This document shows, piece by piece, positions 1 to 10,700 of a stretch of 64,000 nucleotides of DNA. Made by a program: the position numbers and the translations under genes. The notes beneath the pieces were generated by a model. It was not told the DNA's origin and searched no databases. It was given only the letters and a program-made list of their open reading frames with translations. This DNA is from Closterium sp. NIES-65. Taxonomy: Eukaryota; Streptophyta; Zygnematophyceae; Desmidiales; Closteriaceae. The stretch spans positions 62,001-126,000 of the forward strand of contig CANXME010002525.1 in NCBI GenBank assembly GCA_948144175.1, in the 5' to 3' direction. How positions within the stretch are numbered: position 1 is the first letter of the stretch; every line of letters starts with the position of its first letter.

Positions 1-89
1 AGGACAGAACGGCATAGTCCTCCACACACATTCAAGCATGACATGTTCAAGACCAAATTAGCACAGTGGGGATGGAAACACAACCCCAT

Positions 90-315
90 TTATTCATCCT
101 GACCTGCCACCCACACCTCCACTTCCTCCCCGTCATAGTGGCCTGCTAGCCACCACTCATCACTATCGTCGCTCCACTCCTCCGCATCTTTTATCACTGC
201 GTCTGCCACATCATCCACTTGATCCGATGGCAATTCCGCCTTATCCCTCTCACAGTGGTAACCTGCAGCTATAGCCAATGAGAAGGAGGATAAGCCAGAA
301 TTTAGAGTGGTGTCC
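90..315 (-). CDS. Possible terminal coding exon, acidic protein
   Basis: An open frame runs from a plausible acceptor (TAGCTACAG, ending at 316) to a stop at 90. It encodes about 75 residues ending in an acidic, tryptophan-containing tail (motifs EEWSDDSDEWW and EEVEVWVAGQDE). The composition looks protein-like and unlike the GGGCA repeat next to it. It could be the last exon of the transposase-like gene to its right (same strand), but the exon phases I can see do not join directly. No family recognised. Confidence 0.25.
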
Positions 316-344
316 CTGTAGCTATGAATAATCTCAACCGCAGA

Positions 345-728
345 GCATGGCAGGGCATGCCTCGAGGGGGGGAGGGAGAAGGGCGGAGCGGAGCATGACA
401 GGGGAGGGCAGGGCAGGGCATGGCATGGCATGGGAGAGGCATGGCATGACGCGGATGGTGCAGACAAGGGCAGGGCGGGCCATGAGAAAGCAGGGCAGGC
501 ATGGCCCCTCTAGTCATGGCATCGCAGAAAAATGAGGGTGCTGACAAGGGCGGGGCGGGGCGGGACAGGGCATTGCAGGGCAGGACATGGCAGGGCAGGG
601 CAGGGCAGGTCAGGGCATGACAGGGCAGGGCAGGGCAGGGCAGGGCAGGGCAGGGCAGGGCAGGGCAGGGTAGGGCATGACAGGGCATGGCAGGGCAGGG
701 CATCTCCTGGAATAGCATGGCATGTTTA
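345..728. repeat. GGGCA-type microsatellite
   Basis: A near-perfect run of GGGCA pentamers mixed with GGCAT variants, densest at 590-670. It gives long spurious open frames on both strands made of Ala/Leu/Pro/Cys/His or Gly/Arg/Ala. Not a gene. Confidence 0.9.
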
Positions 729-1024
729 GTTGGAGCAGGGAAAGGAGGTGCGGGGCAGGACAGGGAAGATGGGGAGTGGCATGCCGAGGTGGAGTAGACA
801 AGATCGAGGCGAGACCAAACAGGGCATGGTAGGGAATGGGAGATCTGAGCAGGCCAAGTTATAGCATGGTGGGCGATGGGTGTTTGTCAAATACCTTTGG
901 GGGGGTCGATTGTCGTGGTGGGCGTCGTGGTGGTTCTGCGTGATGCCGAGCAAGCCTCGCGCGGGTTTGAAAGCTCGCCTGATATTCGCCTTGGGCACTT
1001 AGCGTGGGAGGTTCGACACATCAC

Positions 1025-4000
1025 CTATAAGCAACATACAGATGGGTTGGAAGACGCGGATGGTGAACACATTACGCTTGCTAGAATGTTTACGTCGAGT
1101 ATGAGCCATACTGAGCAATAACAACTCACGTTGCGCTGCCGTTGCTTACCCAAACGACGGCGAGCAGATCCACGAGACGTACCGCACACCGAACCGAACC
1201 CGCCTTGGCGCACTGGTGTCACTGGCTCAAGAACAGATGCTATGGGCTGTGCGATCGATGCATCGACCAGCTGCGCAGTCGTTGCTGTTGATTCAGGCAT
1301 CTCGTCAACATCCACAGTATCTCCATGCCGCAGTGTTCGTTGCCATTCCTCCATGATGCGATCAACCCAAGCCCAATCCATTTTAGTCAAGATGCGCTCC
1401 TTATATCCGCACCTGATCCTCGTCACCTGTCGGACTCTAGTGCGATAGGCGGTCACCAGGCGATCCATGCCGTGATTCCAATGAAGAACCGCGAGACCGA
1501 CTCGTGCCGGGAAGCTGACGTGAAACCGTATCCGCTTAGGTGCGTATTTGATGATCAAAGAATGGAAAGACTCGTTTAGAGAACTCGACGCGCCATGCAC
1601 AAAGGACTTAACCTTCTCAGAGCTTAAGTGCTTGGAGAACCATGCACAAACCGCCTTGTGTGTCGACGACCCAAACTCATATATGGCATGGTCCTTGCCC
1701 CACCCCTCTCTGACGCAGCGAGGTGGGGTCTCTCCTACCCCAGTGCAGCCGGAGTGGTCACCGGCCTAGTGGTTGGGTGGGCTCCCAAGCTCCCTCGCCA
1801 CGTCGGCCGGGGTCATAGGATGCCCCTCTTTCTTCTTCGCACCACATCGCACCATCACGTGATAGAAATGAGAGGATAAGCGTTGTGCCACAGTTTGTTC
1901 CTCCTTGCCAGAATCGATATGATCTTCACCTCGTTTCCGCTTTTGGCGACCAGTCCACCGAGGTAGTGTCTCGGGCTCGCTGAACGCATTAGGGTTCTGC
2001 ACTTCGGTATCAGCCCCGACTCCATCTAGCGCATCTGTGAATGTTAGAAAATGAAATACGAAAACTGAGTATAGAGTAGCACTTGGATCAAGCATGCCCA
2101 AAACTTGGTAAGGGGTGTATGCATACCAGTCTCCGTGTCGGTGTTGGCCCAAGAAGTGGATCCACCGATGAAATGGGAGTTTCCGTTTGCGCCAGCGTGC
2201 ACAAGCATGATGAGGGTGCTCGCCAAAGATGTCGGTCGCGCACCCTGCGTCGGGTGCACATCATAACTCCATAGCTCTTCCACGTCTTCCCATTGAACGT
2301 CAACGTTCCACTCCTCCGGTGTCGGCCTATCCACGGTAGCCCGCTCAGCTCCCTCATCCCGCTCCCGCACATCGGCATCAGAAGCACCAGGCACCTCGCC
2401 GTAGGTCACAGGCACCTCCACCGGGCTACACTCCCCCCCCATCCGCACCACCTTTCTTAGCTCGGGAAACTTCCATTTCGCCTCTTCCAGGGTCATCTTC
2501 CGGTAAACAATCGTGCCCATGGCTTTACAAATGGCTTCCACCAAGTCCCCTTTCAGTGAAGCTTTCGACTCTTTCTCCAACCCCCGTGCTGTCAGCCATT
2601 GCCGTAGCCCAGCGATAGTCGCAAGCCATAGATCCTCAATACAGGTCGCCTTGTCCACAGCCACTGGTGCACGGACCGCATCCTGAAGTTCTTTCAGAAA
2701 TAACTTGTAAAGCGTCCGCTTTACATGCCACCAGTCCACCTGGTGGTTCAACCCCCTTTCGGACGCTGCCCCACGAAAAGTAGTCCCTTGGTCGGAGATG
2801 ATCCCTTCTACCGTAAACCCTTTCTGCGCCAGTTCATCTAACCCTTTATCGAAAGCCACCCTTTCCAGTCGCACCGAAGAATTGTCGTCCACCCCTTTTC
2901 GTGTCGTCGCACAGTACACTATCTTTCTGGACGACAAATCTAAAAACGATACTGTACACCACTCTCCCTCACGGACATGTGACCATCGACCATCGACCAC
3001 TACATATTTTGTAGGGATTTCTCGCTTCATCATCTCTTCTCGTACCGCAGCCATAGACTTATCAGCCTCTCTCAATATAGCATTCCATAACCCATTATCA
3101 TCACCAAGGTACTTGTAAAATGTGCCCTTCCCTAGTGCTGGCAAGCCGACGTTGCGACAAAACTCCCACATTTGCTGATACCCCATTCCGGCTAAAGCAA
3201 ATGCCCCGACAAATTTCGACTGTAGAATCGGAGAATGGGCGCCTACACCGGTTCGTGCTCTCTCGATACGCCGGCTCGGACATGACCAAAACTCTACACC
3301 ATGCGAACACGCGTCGCATCTCCAAAACATGCCGACCGATGCCCATGAGAACTTCCATGACCTCAATGTCATCCCCTCACTACACGCTTGCTCATGTGAA
3401 CACACCAATCGACACCCTTGGAAGAACCCAACCAACTGTCGAGGCTCGACAAGACATACCCGTTGTCCGTCGATGTCATCCACGCTCGGAGCAGAAGGCC
3501 AGTGCCAGGGACACTCCCACGCGCAACTGCTCGTCGGTGGCTGTTGGCAGGCCTAGTGGACATAAAGAGGAGGGGAGTTTGGACATGGATACAACGACGT
3601 GTTTGATAGTGCACAATGACATTTTGCCATATGTAGCCACCACACCCACTACTCTCACCCTTGCACTGGCCGTTCTGGAGTCGTCGTCACACTTCGTGCA
3701 GGCGCGGCCACCGCAGTATCTCTGGGCACTCCGGAAACGCCCTCATCAGCATCCATGCCCACAGTGCCTACGGCTGGCGCATCTGGCAGCTCGGTCCCCA
3801 TGACGTTGCCACTCCCTCCATGGTTGGCCCCTGAAACGTATTGGGAGTGTGGACGGGACGTCGTTTATTACTCACGTCCAAAACAAGCCAACTTCAGATG
3901 CATCTTCCAAATCTTACCTGAATTACACGTCGCTGCAAATGCCGCGCCACGCCTGGCGCCTCCCCATGATCGACCGGAAACCTGTCGCAGTCTTCCGCGC

Positions 4001-4403
4001 GCATCATACTGCACCAGTGGGAAGGAGTATCTAAGCCCGGCCAGCACTCGATTGGGCCGTTGATGCAGGGCTACTACATCCTCCATAGTTCCTTTCGCGC
4101 GTTCTTTAAAGATGCGGCCGTACTCTTTTCGATGTCTTTCCACAATTACGCCGGTATGAGTGTCGTTTGATGCAGGATCTGTTAGGCAGAGAATGTGCAG
4201 GCAGAGAATGTTCAGGCATGTGATACATTTCACGGGTGTAGGACATTCGATAGAAAGACAACCAGCACTTCAGATCATGCACACATCACATGCTCGCCCA
4301 AACCTTGTGTCATACCTGCTGCTAGGCCCGCCTCAATAAGTCGGTTGGTCGCTTGGGGTGCTGACTCAACCAAAAAGTGAATCACATCATCTGTCGTCGC
4401 CAT
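1025..4403 (-). pseudogene. DDE-type transposase-like gene with internal TAG
   Basis: Exons that join in phase: 4403-4316, 4178-3876, 3830-3659, then one from about 3556 to 2127 and one from 2034 to 1130 (the 92-bp intron 2126-2035 has perfect GT/AG ends and phase 1). The junction near 3659/3556 is unresolved. A last exon may begin at the TTGCTTATAG acceptor near 1040. The core has a Cys-rich stretch, then DGRWS (Asp codon near 2994), SDQGTTF (near 2793), HQVDWWHVKRTL (near 2736), NHxAGDHSGC (near 1760) and NESFHSLIIKYAPKR (near 1573). This order of acidic residues matches a large family of uncharacterised transposase-like proteins known from animals, with an RNase H-like fold by inference. 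A TAG at 1768-1766 interrupts an otherwise continuous frame exactly where Tyr is expected, so this copy is probably dead. Terminal inverted repeats were not found. Confidence 0.6.
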
Positions 4404-4706
4404 CGTGTCCCCAAGGTACAATGCCGAGAGCCCGACGCGGAGAACACACAAAAGTGGCCGCATGTGGACCGAAATATTGACCGTTCCTCTCTGGGCATCC
4501 TTACATGCTTGTATTGCAGGATGCCCTCCCGCACCTACACCAACCCCTGCCATCTGAAACCATGTCAGCGCATACCCCGAGGAGAGGAAGGAGATGGATG
4601 GTTAGGGCGTTGGCACAGCAGGGACAAGGATTAGGGCATCTATAGATGTCTGCAGAAATGTGCAAATGCACGTCATGCAGCACCGAGCGGTGAGTGCACG
4701 CAATAG

Positions 4707-6330
4707 AGAAAGGGCCCAAAGCACCAGCAACTCTGGTTGCTGCTGCCTGGGGACTGAACGGGTGGGTGCATGGTGCTGAAACCAGGCCCAAGGCAGCTGC
4801 ATCCAGAGATGCTGCTGCCTTGGGACAGAACAGGTGGGTTTACAGTGGTGAAAGCAAGCCCAAGGCAGCAGCATCCAAAGTTGCTGCTGCCTTGGGACTG
4901 AACAGGTGGGTTTACAGTGGTGAAAGCAAGCCCAAGGCAGCAGCAACTCTGGTTGTTGCTGCCTGGGGACTGAACAGGTGGAGGCATGGTGCTGAAACCA
5001 GGCCCAAGGCAGCAGCATCCAGAGATGCTGCTGCCTTGGGACTGAACAGGTGGGTTTACAATGGTGAAAGCAAGCCCAAGGCAGCAGCATCCAAAGCTGC
5101 TGCTGCCTTGGGACATAACAGGTGGGTTTACAGTGGTGAAAGCAAGCCCAAGGCAGCAGCAACTCTGGTTGTTGCTGCCTGGGGACTGAACAGGTGGAGG
5201 CATGGTCCTGAAACCAGGCCCAAGGCAGCAGCATCCACGGTTGCTGCTGCCTTGGGACAGAACAGGTGGGTTTACATTGGTGAAAGCAAGCCCAAGGCAG
5301 TAGCAACTCTGGTTGTTGCTGCCTGGGGACTGAACAGGTGGAGGCATGGTGCTGAAACCAGGCCCAAGGCAGCAGCATCCAAAGTTGCTGCTGCCTTGGG
5401 ACTGAACAGATGGGTTTAAAATGGTGAAAGCAAGCCCAAGGCAGCAGCATCCAAAGTTGCTGCTGCCTTGGGACTGAACAGGTGGGTTTACAGTGGTTCC
5501 GCGCAAGCCCAAGGCAGTAGCAACTCTGGTTGTTGCTTGCTGGGGACTGAACAGGTGGAGGCATGGTGCTGAAACCATGCCCAAGGCAGCAGCATCCACG
5601 GTTGCTGCTGCCTTGGGACTGAACAGGTGGGTTTAAAATGGTGAAAGCAAGCCCAAGGCAGTAGCAACTCTGGTTGTTGCTGCCTGGGGACTGAACAGGT
5701 GGAGGCATGGTGCTGAAACCAGGCCCAAGGCAGCAGCATCCACGGTTGCTGCTGCCTTGGGACAGAACAGGTGGGTTTACATTGGTGAAAGCAAGCCCAA
5801 GGCAGTAGCAACTCTGGTTGTTGCTGCCTGGGGACTGAACAGGTGGAGGCATGGTGCTGAAACCAGGCCCAAGGCAGCAGCATCCAGAGGTGCTGCTGCC
5901 TTGGGACAGAGCAGGTGGGTTTACAGTGGTGAAAGCAAGCCCAAGGCAGTAGCAACTCTGGTTGTTGCTGCCTGGGGACTGAACAGGTGGAGACATGGTG
6001 CTGAAACCAGGCCCAAGGCAGCAGCATCCAGAGGTGCTGCTGCCTTGGGACAGATGAGGTGGGTTTACAGTGGTGAAAGCAAGCCCAAGGCAGTAGCAAC
6101 TCTGGTTGTTGCTACCTGGGGACTGAACAGGTCGAGGCATGGTGCTGAAACCAGGCCCAAAGCAGCAGCATCCACGGTTGCTGCTGCCTTGGGACAGAAC
6201 AGGTGGGTTTACAACGCTGAAACCAGGCCCAAGGCAACAACATCCAGAGATGCTGCTGCCTTGGGACAGAACAGGTGGGTTTACAGTGGTGAAAGCAAGC
6301 CCAAGGCAGCAGCAACTCTGGTTGCAGCTG
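4707..6330. repeat. 72-bp hairpin minisatellite (about 22 units)
   Basis: Units of 72 bp repeat from about 4707 to 6330; the motif CAGGTGGGTT recurs at 4831, CAGGTGGG at 4903 and CAGGTG at 4975. Two flavours alternate: one with GTGGGTTTACAGTGGTGAAA, the other with GTGGAGGCATGGTGCTGAAA. Each unit contains an inverted repeat CCCAAGGCAGCAGCA / TGCTGCTGCCTTGGG around a short loop. Because 72 is a multiple of 3 and the unit lacks stops in several frames, open frames of up to 512 codons arise on both strands. They have no start context or non-repeat extension, so I treat them as artefacts. Confidence 0.9.
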
Positions 6331-6869
6331 TGTGCCTTTGCCTCGTGACACGTGAGCGCGATAGGACCCTCAAGGCAGCAGCGACCATTGTCGCTGTACT
6401 ATAGTAGCAGTAGCAGAGAAATGGGCACTCACCTGGGCTATCCTCTGTAGCGATCCGCAGGGGCGTGTGCTGCACCTTGCTCCCCGTCACTCCGCAGTAT
6501 CCGCTTTAGTTGTGCGCGCGGTGGTTGTAGCCAGGTCACCTGGAGGGCGCGCTTCTCGTCGCCGGGAACGCGGGCTCTGCGTCGTCTGGAACGCGGGCTC
6601 CGCGTCGACTGGAGGGCGGGATCAGATCCGCCTGAAATGCGAGATCCGCGTCGCGAGGAATGCGGGCTCCGCGTCGCGAGGAATGCGGGCTCCGCGTCGC
6701 ACAGAACGCGAGCAGCTAAATGTGGCGAGCGAGTGCTGCTCGGCGCTTGGTGCGCGAGCCGAATCTAGTCCGCTTTCTTCCCCCTGGCTAGTCACAACGA
6801 CTCCAATACACTCGTCGTTTCTTGTTGTGCCTAGCTACCCGTAGTCTCCAGTGTGTCATCACGACCTTC
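6331..6869. other. Intergenic stretch left of the Copia element
   Basis: GC-rich sequence with several short direct repeats of GCGGGCTCCGCGTCG between about 6560 and 6700. No gene or RNA recognised. The last five bases before the LTR (CCTTC, 6865-6869) are the Copia target duplication. Confidence 0.5.
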
Positions 6870-6979
6870 TGTCAAATGTTGTAGCCTGTAGTGAGGTTTG
6901 TCTTAGGGGGTACAGAAGTTAGGGTTTGTCATATGTACCCCAACCAACATCAATGAACACACCATTCCTCATTCTGACA
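6870..6979 (+). repeat. 5' LTR of Copia copy 1
   Basis: 110 bp, begins TGTCAAATG and ends TTCTGACA (TG...CA rule). Identical over its length to 13952-14061. Very short for an LTR; no clear TATA box inside. Confidence 0.95.
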
Positions 6980-6995
6980 TGGTATCAGCTAGGTT
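6980..6995 (+). other. Primer-binding site, Copia copy 1
   Basis: TGGTATCAGCTAGGTT directly abuts the LTR. The first nine bases match the usual binding site for the 3' end of initiator Met-tRNA (TGGTATCAGAGC), as in many plant Copia elements. Confidence 0.8.
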
Positions 6996-7079
6996 AGGAT
7001 CCTGTGGGATCCCGTTCCTCCGTTCTCCGTTCGTACCTCCCGAGCCTGATCCTACCTCTCGTTCGTATCAGTTCCGTTG

Positions 7080-7720
7080 TTACCGAGCCTAGCGCCCTTT
7101 CCCCCGTCGCTTAGCGCCCTTTCTCCCCGTCGCCTAGCGCCCCCCCCCCCCCCCCCCGTCCCGTCGCGCCCTTTCCCCCCCCCCGTCACGCCCTTTCCCC
7201 CCGTCGCGTCGCGCCCGTTCCCCCCGTCGCGTCGCGCCCGTTCCCCCCGTCGCGTCGTGCCCGCCTGTTCCCCCCCCGTCCCGTCGCCCTGTCCCGTCGC
7301 GTCGCCCTACCCCGTCCCGTCACCCTGTCCCGTCCCGTCGCCCTGTCCCGTTGCGTCGCCCTACCCCGTCGCGTCGCCCTGCCCCATCCCGTCGCCCTGC
7401 CCCGTCGCGTCGCCCTGTCCCGTCGCGTCGCCCTGCCCTGTCGCGTCGCTCCCGCCCTTTCCCCCGTCGCGTCGCCCTGCCCTACGCCCTGGCCCGTCGC
7501 CCTGCCCTAAGCCCTGGCCCGTCGCCCTACCCTAGGCCCTGGCCCGTCGCCCTCCCTAAGTCCTGGCCCGTCGCCCTACCCTAGGCCCTGGCCCGTCGCC
7601 CTACCCTAGGCCCTGGCCCGTCGACCTACCCTAGGCCCTGGCCCGTTGCCCTACCCTACGTACTGGCCCGTCGCTCTAGCCCGCTCTTCCGCTGCGACTG
7701 AGTCCTCTTCCCCCCCGGTT
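7080..7720 (+). repeat. GC-rich low-complexity leader of the Copia family
   Basis: Between the primer-binding site and the GAG start lies about 640 bp of degenerate tandem motifs such as CCCGTCGCGTCGCCCTG and CCTAGGCCCTGGCCCGTCG, with a poly-C run near 7140. The reverse-strand copy has the same leader at 53206-53820, so it belongs to the element and is not local host sequence. The open frames in it are compositional. Confidence 0.8.
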
Positions 7721-7754
7721 GTTACTCGCCTGTTCGTTCGCTTTAGTCCTCACT

Positions 7755-10700
7755 ATGGCGACTCCGCGAGTTCTTCGTTTCGACGCTGACGGTAGACCCC
7801 TTGACTTTTCCGTCTAGCTTCTTCGCGCTCGCCGTCTGTTAGAGAGTCAGGTCCAGGGGGGCGAGACCCTCTGGTCACACGCTACTGGTGACCTCCCTGA
7901 GCCCCCCGAGCCTACAGCTTTAGGCCCTGCTCCTGACGACGCTGCTACGGCTCGCTTTGCCCGTCAGCGCGCTGACCGGACGGCTTGGACGTCGCGTGAC
8001 GCTGCGGCCTGCATCGCACTCAGCAGCCTCCTCCCTGAGTCCGAGGAGGTCCACTTTACTCAGGTTCGCACCGCTGCTGCGTACCTCACTGCGATTAAGG
8101 CCCGCTACTCTACTCCCGCTACTGTCTCTCTTGGCCGTCTTTTCCTCCCGTTCCTGTTTCCTGATCTTGCCTCGTTTGAGCGCTCTGCTGACTTGATCGC
8201 TCACCTCCGCTCGCTCGACGCTAGTTACCGCGCTGCTTGCACTGAGGCACAGCTTGCACTGCTTCCTCCCCCCATGGCGATCACTGTCTATTTCATCGCC
8301 ACTAGCCTCCCTGACCGCCTTGCCTCCGTTCGTGACGCGCTTCTGCTGAAGCACCCTAGTGAGCTGACTATCGAGGTCCTTGAGTCTGCACTCAAGGACG
8401 TCGAGAGCAACCTTCGTTCGGTAGCTGCCGCCTCTGGTACTGTGTCCCCCCCACTCTTCCACGGGTGCACAGTCCCGCAGTTACCCACCTTCACTGCCTC
8501 TCTTGCCACTGCCGCTACTGACGCGACTGCGGCTGCTGTTACGACTGCGTCGCGGTCCCGCGGCAGGGGGGGCAAGAAAGGTGGTTCTGGTGGAGGTGGA
8601 GGCGGAGGTAGCGGAGGTAGTGGGGGTGCTGTTGCGACTGGGGGTGGTGGGAGTGCAGCGTCTGGAGAGACCCCTCGTGCAGCGGCTGGTGACTCCACTG
8701 CACCTGCTGGTGGCGGCGACCCCCGAGCTCGTCAGTCGCCTCCTGTACTGCCGGCCCCGCTAGGTGGAGCAGCGGCATGGTACCAGGCTCAGCGTCAGCA
8801 GCACCTTCAGCAGCAGCAGCAGCCCCTTTCCTCCCAGCAGCCTCAGCAGCAGCAGCGTCAGCAGCTGGCTCCGGGGTCGGGGCTGCGTCAGCCCCAGCGC
8901 GGTGCGGCTTACCCTCCCTGCCCCTACCAGGTTCAGACAGGTCCTCGTCGGGGCCACCCTTGTGGCCGCTTTCACCCCCCTGGTCAGTGCTTTGCTCAGC
9001 TCACTGACACGGTCCGGTTGACCTACGGGGTTGGCGGTCCTGCTCCTGACTGGCTTCCTCTGGTTCAGCGCTACGGCTCCGCTCTGTGGGGCATGTCTGC
9101 TGAGTAGTTAGTTGATCTGATTAGTGCTCCTCATGCTATGTATGCTGTTGTTGACTCTAGTGTTTCTCACTCTGTTTACTCTGGTGTTGTTAGCTTAGGT
9201 GCTAGTCTTGCTCAGTTGCCTGTTGCTAGTGTAGGTACTTGTGTAGACTCTAGACCAGCGACTACCTCAGGGGACGCTTCGCTGTCGTTCACACTGGACT
9301 CTGGAGCCTCCCACTGCTTCTTCCGGGACAGCACGACACTTACACCACTTCCTGCGCCTGTTTCTGTAGCGTTGGCTGATCCCACTACGGGACCAGTCAC
9401 TGCCCGTCACACTACCACTTTACCGTGTCCTGCTGCTCCCTCCGGGTCTCTCACTGGGTTTCACGTCCCCTCGTTCTCCCGGAACTTGGTGGGCGTGCGA
9501 CCCCTCGTGAGTCAGCACGTGGGCGTGTGGTTTGAGCCTTCTGGAGAGACTGCGGTGTGTGTTGACGGAGACTCTTACCAGCCTCTTGCTACCTTTACTG
9601 CTGAGCCGGGCTCGGGTCTCTACACTCTTCACACTGGCCCGCGTGCGCCGCAGCAGCAGCCGCAGCAGCAGCAGCACCCGCAGCCGCAGCAGGAGCAGCA
9701 GCAGCACCAGCGGCCGCACCAGCAGCCCCCCCTACTGCCACTGCCCCCGGTTCCCCCCCCCGTTCGGGTCCCCGTGTCTCACCAGGTTGCTTCGTCCCCC
9801 CAGGTGTCTGTGTCGTGTCAGGTTCCTACGTCTGTTCCAGTCGCTGCGTCGTGCTCCTGCCGGTCGCTTGCCCACCCCACCGTTCTGTGGCACCACCGGA
9901 TGGGGCACCCGTCCCTTCCTCGTCTGCGCGCTATGTCTAGTCAGCATCTTGTCCTAGGCCTCCCACGTGTCTTGCCGTCGCTGCCGCCTTCGTTTGCGCC
10001 GCCGTGTCGTCCCTGCGTCGAGGGTAGGCTGCGCGCCACCCCTCACTCCTCCTCCCTTCGTCCGGCCACCGAGCCTTTTGAGACGCTTCACTTGGACGTC
10101 TGGGGCCCCGCCCCTCGTCTAGGCCCTGAGCGTGAGCGTTACTTTCTGGTGGTCGTTGACGACTTCTCCCGCTACACCACAGTGTTCCGACTGGCGAGAA
10201 AGTCTGAGGTGACTTCTACGCTGATCAGGTGGTTGCTCACCACCGAGGACACTCGTGGTCGTCGTGTCAGCTGTCTCCACTCCGACCGTGGGGGTGAGTT
10301 TCGCTCCGGCATTCTCGCTGGATTCTGTCGCGAGCAGGGCATTCGTCAGTCCTGGACGCTTCCAGAGTCCCCACAGCAGAATGGGGTTGCTGAGCGCCGC
10401 ATAGGCCTGGTCATGGAGATCGCCCGCACCTCCCTGACTCACGCATGTGCCCCCCATTTTCTGTGGCCCTACGCGGTCAGGTACGCCGCGCACCAGCTGA
10501 ACCTCTGGCCACGTGTCTCTCGACCAGAGGTTTCACCGACCAGTCTTTGGACAGGGTCCCCTGGTGTTGCGTCGCGGTTTCGTGTCTGGGGGTGCTTGGC
10601 TCTTGTCCGCGACACCTCCGCGGACAAGCTCTCGCCTCGTGCCGTCCCCTGTGTCTTCCTTGGTTTCCCTGAGGACTCCTCTGACTTCACCTTTTACCAC

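Noticed and set aside
4602..6140. 512-codon minus-strand frame and several shorter frames in both directions
   Set aside because: Pure consequence of a 72-bp satellite unit (24 codons) without stops; no unique sequence, start context or known domain.
4707..6330. Possible CRISPR-like array (regular repeats with variable parts)
   Set aside because: Units are contiguous 72-bp repeats with no unique spacers, in an intron-rich eukaryotic setting.
7077..7584. Pro/Ser/Arg-rich frames upstream of the Copia ORF
   Set aside because: Low-complexity leader, not conserved as protein between the two copies; conserved ATG of GAG lies downstream.
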